In this document: positions 56,820-64,000 of the stretch, piece by piece | How the letters are laid out: each line of letters begins with the position of its first letter | Position numbering within the stretch: the first letter of the stretch is position 1 | NCBI GenBank assembly: GCA_037043235.1 | Contig: JAWRVZ010000040.1 | Location: forward strand, 3,618,501-3,682,500 | DNA length: 64,000 bases | DNA from: Rhodeus uyekii | Lineage: Eukaryota > Chordata > Actinopteri > Cypriniformes > Acheilognathidae | Direction of reading: 5' to 3' | Notes under the pieces: generated by a model | Seen by the model: the letters and a program-made list of their open reading frames with translations, nothing else | Told to the model about the DNA's origin: nothing | Database searches by the model: none | Made by a program: the position numbers and the translations under genes

Positions 56820-57740
56820 ATGCATTTAAAGTTATGGTTCTATCTAATAGAGGAGCACAACGTAACACTTTTTGGTTTTAGCCAAATAATGAACAAAGTA
56901 ATAGGGTTAGACAAACCATATTTTTATACAAACAACATACAAGCCTCTCCTATAAATGAGCACTGTTTTCATGTTCGTTGGACCTACCGTTTCTGTGCAG
57001 CATCACCAAAAGTGCAAGGAGTAAAATGTTACTTCTTACCCGTGAGCGGGGCTCGTTGTAACAGACAGCGGGTTAGTTTTAACACCATGTTATCCAATGC
57101 ATGTTCATTCACGTATTTTTATTTGTTTAAAAAAGTTGTGTCTTGATGATCATAAGAATAACTTATGAATTAAATATATTTTCCCTTTATTTTTTACATT
57201 TGTTATGCTTTGAACAATGTAATGACATGAATGACATGACGCTTTAATAGGTTAATACAATGCAAAATATATGATTAATGATGCAGCCTATTCAATGTGG
57301 CTTAGTTGTAACATAGTGTTTACCTCAGGACTGGCTAGCAGTCGCTATGTGTTTTTTACGTCTTTCAAAATGGTACCATCATTTAGCCAAGAAGATGGTA
57401 ATCAATATAAGATTGGACTAACATACTTTCACACATTCTTTGAAAATCGAAAAATAACTACTATATCAAAAAATATTTACATGCTGCCAAAAGAGTTTTT
57501 CCTGTGGTTCTCATCCAAACTTTGCTGCAATTTCTCGAAAGCTGGCCAGAAGCCTGTGCAACTACCAGTATCTAAAAAGTCTGTGTTACTATTTACCCCA
57601 CGTTACTTTGTGCCCCGCGCTCCCCTAGTACTTTTTATTTTTATTTATTTGCATTTAATTATACAACAACCCTTCATGAGACCGCGGTTATCCACAAATT
57701 GCAAGACAATTTACAGTGCGACTTTCAGATCCAAACGCAC
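56820..57740. other. Harbinger interior, no clear gene
   Basis: AT-rich DNA between the transposase remnant and the Myb-like frame. A 213-codon open frame at 57271-57912 shows no family resemblance and is antisense to the Myb-like frame at its end. Confidence 0.4.
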
Positions 57741-57749
57741 TGACGGCAC

Positions 57750-57932
57750 TCATATTTTATTCCTTTTGTTTGTAATAATTCCGGAGGAAAAAAAATCCAA
57801 ATATTTTTTTTTTCTAATTTCTACCTCTGATAGTAGCACCTCCAATTCACTTTCTGTAAAGTTTCGTTTTCGTGCCGCTTGCTTTAGCCATTTTCTTACT
57901 GCTTTCTTTTGACCAAGTGGACTCGTTACCAC
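57750..57932 (-). pseudogene. Harbinger Myb/SANT-like protein, N-terminal fragment
   Basis: 60 codons: a basic stretch KKAVRKWLKQAARKRNF, then TESELEVLLSEVEIRKK and FSSGIITNKR. This is the start of the Myb/trihelix-like DNA-binding protein that accompanies Harbinger transposases in vertebrates. The rest is not recognised; the frame ends soon after. Confidence 0.75.
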
Positions 57933-58159
57933 ATTTAAATGAGTTTAATTAAGGGAGGAGACTGGGTGGAGTGTTGTGCTTGTGCATGTGCGCTCAATTT
58001 CACGTTAATCGGGATTTACAAAGAGAATATGCGTGGGATCCTTCGAACGCAGAGATTGATACATCTGGATTTTTTTGTGCATTCGCACATTCACAGCTTT
58101 GTCCGTAAGTAATGTTTTAGTATGAATTCAACGCAAGTCTTAGTACATGAGGCCTCTCA

Positions 58160-59130
58160 AATTATCCACTGCCGCAGAAGTGACACTCCCGCAGGAGTCA
58201 GCCAAGGGGAAATTATCCCACTGCCGCAGCAATGATGCTATGTTCATCCTGGCCTTTCGGATTCCTCAGATGCTCAGTACTCACCGTCACATCCAGCTTT
58301 AACCCAAAAGTACATCTTACAATTTCTGACTTGTCAGTACTGGACGAAGAAACCATCTCTTATTTTCATCAAACAAAGCAAGACCAACCTAACAAGAAAA
58401 AGGCCACTTCATTTTCATCTTCAATCTTCCATCACCAATCCGAAGGAATCAGAAGGAACCCAGCCCTGGAAACCCCTCCATTGCCGCAGCAATGATGTTC
58501 CCCCACACTCCCCCAGGAGTCAGCCTATGGGGAAATTATTCCACTGCTGCAGCAGTGAGGCACACGCAGGAGCTCAGTTCTGAACTTGCTTCCATCACGT
58601 AACAATGATGTTCCCCCACACTCCCGCAGAAGTCCGCTTAAGGGGAAATTACTCCACTGCCGCAGCAGTGAGGCTCCCGCAGGAGCTCAGTTCTGAACTT
58701 GCTTCTATTACTGCAGCAATGATGTGCCCCCACATTCACGCAGGAGTCAGCCTAAGGGGAAATTACTCCACTGCCGCAGCAGTGAGGCTCCTGCAGGAGC
58801 TCAGTTCCAAATTTGCCTCCATCGCCGCAGCAATGATATTTCCCCACAATCTCGCAGGAGTCAGCCTAAGGGGAATATTGCTCTACTGCCACAGCACCGA
58901 CACTCCCGCAAGAGTTAGTTCTCTCAAATTCTCAACCACCGCAGCAAAGCTCCCCCAGGAGCCCAGTCCTGAAACCCTTTCATCACCACAGCAACGACAT
59001 TACCACACCCCCAAAGAAGCCAGAACTATGGGGAAATTACTCCACTGCTGCAGCAGCGACTCTCCCGCAGCAGCCAGTTCTTTCAAATTCTCTACTGCCA
59101 CAACAGAGACTCTCCTGCAGGAGCCAATTC
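58160..59130 (+). repeat. hairpin repeats of copy 2, about 114-bp units
   Basis: Units starting at about 58490, 58604, 58719 and 58835 each contain CTCCCGCAGGAG-type and CACTGC-CGCA-GCAGTG-type inverted repeats, with intervening GGGGAAATTA and CAGTTCTGAACTTGCTTC. A looser set lies at 58160-58230 and 58880-59130. The 114-base period keeps one frame open, giving 38-residue repeats; coding is not supported. Same hairpins as 19081-19895 in inverse. Confidence 0.88.
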
Positions 59131-59484
59131 TCTTGAATTCCCATGACCTCGGAGTCTATCCGGAGAGGCTCCAAAGACCTGACGACATCAGCTAGTATCC
59201 TGATAAGCGGCCCTCGCTTCCACAGAGGTACCCCTATACTACCAGGAACTAGGTCTCCAACCAACTCGTCTTCTTGCTAGAAGTCGAATAACAAACACAT
59301 CTCCAAAGCAAAGCAAACCTCTGTGCCTCAAGCCATCTACAACCAACTATCAGTGATACTCTTCCTTTCGGATAACATAAGCAACAAACTCCCTCCCGAC
59401 GATACAAGAACCCACCCAGCTTCACCGCACCATTTTTGGGGGTCACCAACTCCTTCCTAGCGGCTGTCCGACTGGACTTTGCAT

Positions 59485-59565
59485 TTTTTGGGGGAGTGCT
59501 CCAGGTTCGCGCCAAATACCGAGCTCGGAGCCCTCTCCACGGACAGCACGCCAAATACGCATACC
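59485..59565 (+). repeat. block A of copy 2, first part
   Basis: GGGGGAGTGCTCCAGGTTCG, then GCCAAATACCGAGCTCGG and the inverse of GGCGTGCTGTCCG. The rest of block A lies at 60893-60924, after the inserted L2 end. Confidence 0.85.
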
Positions 59566-59611
59566 TTTACTTTGCTTTGCACCCTGCCATTGCTATTTGG
59601 ACCATTGCTTT

Positions 59612-60890
59612 TCACCCTGTACATGCTTCCTTTGGGTGCAATTATTAGGAAGCATGGCATTAGCTTTCACTGTTACGCTGATGATACTCAGCTCTATATT
59701 TCCTCTCATCCTGATGAAACGTACCAATTCACTAAATTAACAGAATGCATAACTGATAAAAAATTGGATGACTAATAACTTTCTACTGCTTAATTCTGAA
59801 AAAAGATTCTAATTATTAAAACAAAAAGTTCTGCACGTAATAATCTAGACTACTGCCAAACACTCGGGTGTGCTCTTTGATACCTATCTTTCATTTGAAA
59901 GCCACGTTTCTAGCATCTGTAAAACGGCATTCTTCCATCTTAAAAATATATCTAAATTGTGACATATGCTCTCAAAGACAAATGCGGAAAAGTTAGTTCA
60001 CGCGTTCATGAGTTCAAGGCTAGATTATTGTAATGCTTTACTAGGTGGTTGCCCTGCACGCTTAATAAACAAATTCCAGCTGGTCCAAAATGCAGCAGCT
60101 CGAGTTCTTACTAGAACCAGGAAGTATGAGCATATTAGCCCAGTTCTGTCAAACCTGCACTGGCTTCCTATTAATCACCGAATACATTTTAAAATCTTGC
60201 TAATGACTTACAAAGCATTAAATGGTTTAGCTCCACAGTACTTGAGCGATCTCTTAACACATTATAGTCCTTCACGTCTATTGCGATCCCAAAATACTGA
60301 CCAGCTTATAATACCTAGAATATCAAAGTCAAAGTCAAATCATGTAAAATGATTGTTATGCTGCATAATTGAGGTCAGCCGGAACCAGGAACATTCCCAT
60401 ATCATCTGAAGTACTCGATACATCAGAAGAAGAATGGCATCTACGCTGATATTATTCTCTGTTTATTCCGAGGTTACCGTGGTCAGCCGGATCCAGGCCG
60501 TATCCAGATCAGTAAAGGACCTGCACCTGGACACGAGTACAACACTGCCCTGAAGTGTCTGCGGAGATCGTGACTCTACTAAACCCTCCCCTGTGTAGAT
60601 CATGAACCCATCTAATTACAATTACTCCCGTCCTAATTACAATTAATATTAGACTTGAATTATTAATATAATAATCAAACTATCAATCAATCAAATCAAT
60701 CAATAATCAAAACTTAACACTTAATATTCATCAATTGTATTAATTCGCCTGCTCTTTTAAGGCTGCTGTTCAGCCAAACAAACTTTGTTTATAATGTTTT
60801 CATGTGACCACTGTAAAGCTGCTTTGAAACAATCTGTATTGTAAAAAGCGCTATATAAGTAAAGGTGACTTGACTTGACTTGACTTTACT
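59612..60890 (+). mobile_element. 5'-truncated L2 family A inserted in block A
   Basis: Begins within the RT (CACCCTGTACATGCTTCC) and includes the YADD box region (SFHCYADDTQLYISS). It then has a broken stretch near 59760-59860, the C-terminal domain (59966-60352: SRLDYCNALLGGC, QLVQNAAARVL), 3' UTR, GCGCTATATAAGTAAAGGTG and a (CTTGA)n tail. Confidence 0.93.
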
Positions 60891-60945
60891 GCTCCTGAAT
60901 CATTGGTAAGTGTAAACTCGTGAAACTCTAAGGTTTTTTCTTATA

Positions 60946-61400
60946 CAGTGGAGTTTACTTATCTCGAGTCATGGTTAACACTGGCAATCCTATTATGTCG
61001 ACGTTTTTGAAGTGGAACCGCCAAACTCCCTATTTGTCTTAGTATTTTCTTGTGGGTAATGTCGATTCATTTACGTCGCCGAAATCTAATATCTCGAACA
61101 CAAAGGAGAGACATATACGTCACTTCACATGGTTTTCTCGTGACTGAGAGTTCACTGTGCATGAGCTGAGTTCACGTTGCACGTGGATCGCGGTCAGTGT
61201 TAACCACTTGTTGCCTTTGTTGCTATATTTAACGAATTTTCAGACCACTCTAGCACAAATGTTTTTAAAAGTGACTAGCGACAAATCTAACAACTTTATC
61301 TCAAGTTATTAGAGACTTTTGGAGACTCTCTGGAGTGAAAGCACATATCGTTCTTACTCTTCTCAAGGAGCAGCGAGTGCTGCCGCATCCCCATCCCAAA
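60946..61400 (+). mobile_element. pogo/Tigger-like element, left end
   Basis: TA, then CAGTGGAGTTTACTTATCTC and GAGTCATGGTTAACA, related to the MITE at 29455. The right end is not found, so the extent is a guess. Confidence 0.5.
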
Positions 61401-61680
61401 GCACTCACAGGTGGCCCGGTCCTCGCGCAGCAGCCCAGATGCAGGGAGGGCAGGAGATGTTCACTCCTCCACATGTAAATGAATCGGGCATGTCCAGGAA
61501 GCCACCGTTGACTGATTACGCAATGGCAGTATGGGATGTCAAATGTTCTTTGTCTAAAAAATAATTAAATCACTGCACAAATATAAATCGCTGCATTTAT
61601 TTGACTCATACAGCCTCAGTCACATCCACTGTGTGTGTGCGCCTGTCTGTGACAAAAGCTAACTAGCTGGCTTGTTTATC

Positions 61681-61827
61681 ATGTCTCAGTCAAATCTGTA
61701 CACCCAAAAATACAGGAAGGAGTGGGAATCAAACCCTGAATTCCAAGTTTGGTTAAAGCCGTTTATTGGTGATAATACACGGGCATCCTTGTTATGTCAC
61801 ATTCATTTATGTTATGTCTGGCCCTAG
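61681..61827 (+). pseudogene. possible BED-finger/transposase-like N-terminal fragment
   Basis: 48-codon frame MSQSNLYTQKYRKEWESNP, then EFQVWLKPFIGDNTRA, the wording of N-termini that precede a BED/TTF-type zinc finger in transposase-derived proteins. The cysteines that should follow (LLCHIHLC) are spaced abnormally and the frame ends at once. Weak call. Confidence 0.35.
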
Positions 61828-62253
61828 ACGGTCGTAGTCTAGTCTATTCTGTCTTTCACAAAACCGAAATAACAAATGCAATAATATCAATAACAATCAC
61901 TCTTTCTAGCAAACACAGATCATTTCAAAATTGTCCAGCCACAAAAAGAAACAAAATTAGTTCAGTCCATAAAACAATCAATAATCCGATAAACAAATAA
62001 TTAGCATCAGAAAACAGTTTGAATAGTCAAAATAGTAGAACAGAAACATAAATAATACCCCTATTGGAAACGTCTATGTCAGATCAAACAGCCAGACTAT
62101 CCATGAACACATCTACCACCGGGTCCCATACGTCCTCCATATCATCTGCGCCACTTCCGTATGTAGCATACAATCTTCTTGTGACACCCTGCCATGTGAC
62201 AAACCCCGGACCTGCAAGTTAAGAGACCCGTGGTTTTCTCTGCTCTTGCTCAA
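61828..62253. other. no gene recognised
   Basis: A minus-strand stretch near 62200-62075 reads as RLYATYGSGADDMEDVWDP, which looks protein-like, but I cannot assign it. Confidence 0.35.
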
Positions 62254-62856
62254 TTAGTCCGTAAAGACTAGGGGTAGGTCCAGGGCATAGATCTCACATT
62301 GGATGCAGTCCATTGCCCATGCAGAAACCTGTCCCACTGCACCTCCTCCTTCCATTTCGAGTCGGCAGCAAGGGTGTGGAACAGTCAGGAATGGATCTAT
62401 TGCTTTTAGTGGAGATCTATTGCTTTTGGTGGTTGGTGCCTCGCGACCGACCACCAACCAATCGAAGACCCATCTTATCTTCTCAGACAGAGCCTGGAAT
62501 GAGGAGCAGCATTGGTGTTGATTCTCCCACAACGCCGTTCCTAGGCCTTTCACAAATGAAAACAAAAATACAGAGCACTTAGTCAAAAAGAAACAGCAAT
62601 CATTAGCCTCACCTGAGTAACGTTCTGGTGGAGGTAAGTGTGGTTCGTGCAGACCCTCTGGATGGCTGATGGTGGGCGGAATGGACAGTGGGGCTGGAAC
62701 AGTAAGTTGTTGCATCATGCTGGTGAGCCCGGACACCTGTGCCACCAAAGTCAGTACAGCGTGACTCATCGCCACCATTTGTTCTTCCTGCATATCGAGA
62801 CAAGTCGCGTTGTTGTCCAGGAAGTCCTGCCAGTTAGTGGAGCTCACTGGATCCAT
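62254..62856 (-). pseudogene. gypsy gag, N-terminal part
   Basis: MDPVSSTNWQDFLDNNATCL, then MVAMSHAVLTLVAQVSGL and LPPPERYSGEANDCCFFLTK, then KCSVFLF. The PERYSGE..C-FL block is the entry to the capsid domain of sushi-type gag. The frame then decays (FVKGLGTALWEN, then KIRWVFD) and stops at 62254. Confidence 0.82.
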
Positions 62857-62862
62857 GTTTTG

Positions 62863-62870
62863 GCCAGATC
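62863..62870 (-). other. putative self-priming primer binding site
   Basis: On the minus strand GATCTGGC starts four bases inside the LTR. It is complementary to GCCAGATC (minus strand, 63143-63136), which lies about 25 bases after a TATATC box (63170-63165). Confidence 0.65.
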
Positions 62871-62874
62871 ATTC

Positions 62875-63308
62875 TGTCACTGGGAATATGGAACAAATCC
62901 AATATGGATCCAAATGCGAGTGAAAGATTTATTGCCCAGAGAAGTAAAAAAAAAAAATTCAGCAAACAAATAATGTCCATTTGGTGAGTCCACGTAAATC
63001 CAGGTGGCACAGAGATGCTTTGGGCAGCTGGTGTGTGAAGAGTGACGAATCCACGTGAAGGATGGGAAACAACAGGAGTGCAGTCATGGGGAAACACAGC
63101 AAGCCATCAATACAGTAACATGGCATACAAACAACGATCTGGCAAACACAGGGTAGCAAGGCTAGATATAGTCCAGGTAATGAAGTGCATCAGGTGGTGA
63201 CGATAAATGAATTGAGTTGGGTGATCAGTAGCCCAGTAGCCTCACACATTTGTTCCACATATCCACACACCTGCAAACAGGTAGTCAGTGTATTCATGAA
63301 CCGTGACA
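62875..63308 (-). repeat. 5' LTR of the gypsy fragment
   Basis: 434 bases, with TATATC, R-like start, a T-rich run and AATAAA (minus strand, near 62930). Confidence 0.85.
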
Positions 63309-63599
63309 CTCATGAGTAAGTCCCTTTAACGTTTGCATTTTGCTTTAAGTACTATGGTGTGAAAATGGAAAAATTCTTCTTTATTACGATGAGGAATTAT
63401 AACGATGAAATCTTTATTAAAATTCATAAAGATTGTGCGGCTCGTATAAGCGCACATATGGCCATTGCTTTGAATTGAATGCAATAACTAATAAACTCCA
63501 CAAGCCAAATCAAGCCATGTATATTTAGAATTTCTTAATAATACATTATGATTAATTATCAATATATATAATTCCCTTTATGGTTGATTTATGTGCATA
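63309..63599. other. no gene recognised
   Basis: AT-rich, unassigned. Confidence 0.5.
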
Positions 63600-63835
63600 T
63601 TTGATCATAACACATGACTGAAAGCATGTCCCACCCCATTTGAGCTGATTTCGCTGCACAACGCTGCCTGGAGAAACTTGGTATAAACTCTTGGTGCCAG
63701 AGCCAGACCAAATAGAAGATCCGTGAACTGAAATATTTGGTCCATGAATGCAAACCGAAGGAATTGACTGTGTTCTGGAACAATTGGAACATGAAAATAG
63801 GCGTGCTTCAAATCTATTTCTGCTATTATCTATAT
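63600..63835 (-). pseudogene. DIRS-type reverse transcriptase fragment
   Basis: The minus-strand frame has IDLKHAYFHVPI, then FLRFAFMDQIFQF and LLFGLALAPRVYTKFLQAAL, the palm region of the DIRS/tyrosine-recombinase retrotransposon RT, quite unlike gypsy or LINE RT. The frame ends before the catalytic box. Sequence to the window end (63836-64000) may continue the element but shows no clear motif. Confidence 0.85.
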
Positions 63836-64000
63836 ATCAAAACGTTATGCTTTTCAAACATCACTTGCAAAGAAAAAATCATAAATTGATACAATTACAA
63901 TGTCAAAACAGTTTGTGAATATCCTGAAGAACTCTTCAGCAGTAAGCTTCACAAAATATCATCACTTCGATTCAATCAGGCGAGAATGAGAAAGAGATCA

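Larger units (their letters stand above)
51010..58154 (+). mobile_element. PIF/Harbinger transposon with nested L2
   Basis: A transposase part is on the + strand (51233-51771) and a Myb/SANT-like protein part on the minus strand (57932-57750), the two-gene arrangement known for vertebrate Harbinger elements. The right end CGCAAGTCTTAGTACATGAGGCC (58132-58154, given in parts) is a Harbinger-like terminus. The left end is not recognisable and is probably lost. L2 family A (51772-about 56790) lies in the middle. Confidence 0.75.
44800..60924 (+). mobile_element. split-repeat element, copy 2 (diverged), fragmented by later insertions
   Basis: The inverse of copy 1 can be followed in order: block B 44800-44960, interior 44961-46078, then 48853-51000, hairpin repeats 58160-59130, sequence matching 17725-17790 at 59440-59485, and block A split over 59485-59565 and 60893-60924. 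Intervening pieces are an L2 (46079-48852), a Harbinger element (about 51.0-58.15 kb) and an L2 end (59612-60890). Removing the first L2 restores continuity with copy 1. Unlike copy 1 it has one A and one B only. No reverse transcriptase or recombinase frame is seen. Confidence 0.65.
62254..63308 (-). mobile_element. sushi-type gypsy fragment: 5' LTR and gag start
   Basis: LTR 62875-63308 (434 bases, TGTCACGG...CAGTGACA on the minus strand) followed by a leader and gag. The rest of the element, including the other LTR, is missing. The LTR matches the partial one at 30618. Confidence 0.85.

Noticed and set aside
57271..57912. 213-codon open frame on the + strand
   Set aside because: It has no family resemblance, overlaps the Myb-like frame in antisense, and lies inside the Harbinger element.
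58605..59195. 196-codon frame with 38-residue repeats
   Set aside because: It is again explained by a 114-base repeat period. The same repeats in the other copy have different periods and no shared frame.

Overview
The window is vertebrate, almost certainly teleost and probably cyprinid-like. This rests on one spliced host gene of the septin-9 type and on a fish-style mix of transposons: L2/CR1-type LINEs with short tandem tails, tRNA-derived SINEs, Tf1/sushi-type LTR elements, hAT, Harbinger and Tigger/pogo DNA transposons, and a DIRS-type reverse transcriptase. Nothing bacterial is present. The species call is inference.

Host gene. The last four coding exons of a septin of the SEPT9 type lie on the + strand at 7233-9833. 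The 5' exons are outside the window. About 290 bases upstream of the first visible exon, in antisense, sits a young sushi-type gypsy element (1330-6938, 420-base LTRs, 5-base target duplication CTCGG). It landed in a Tigger inverted repeat and carries a hAT element in its gag region (4424-5786, 8-base duplication TGTTAGTC). A CpG-rich Harbinger-like MITE (11442-12035) lies just past the last polyadenylation signal.

13.6-25.6 kb is one old antisense L2-type LINE split by later insertions: a solo sushi LTR, a 1.3-kb LTR-like element, a 5.5-kb pogo element with TA duplications, and truncated LINEs. Inside the pogo element is an unclassified non-coding element (17280-21180) with split direct repeats and two minisatellites. 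One minisatellite is built of paired hairpins with TGCG loops. A second, diverged copy of this element in the opposite orientation can be followed from 44.8 to 60.9 kb, broken up by an L2 (46079-48852), a Harbinger element (about 51.0-58.15 kb, itself holding a near-complete L2) and a truncated L2 (59.6-60.9 kb).

25.6-44 kb holds more LINE pieces, a TA-flanked MITE in a TA microsatellite, a degenerate gypsy integrase, a complete LTR element (33144-36885, duplication AAGGG) carrying an internal LINE fragment, SINE and LTR relics, and two Tigger relics. The right end (62.2-64 kb) has a gypsy gag plus LTR and a DIRS-type reverse transcriptase fragment.

The three LTR elements with a readable LTR/leader junction each show complementarity (8, 9 and 10 nt) between the predicted first bases of their transcript and the bases just inside the LTR. 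The motif differs in each family. This is the signature of self-primed reverse transcription known for Tf1/sushi elements. Apart from the septin, no host gene could be supported; all long reading frames belong to mobile elements or are minisatellite artefacts.
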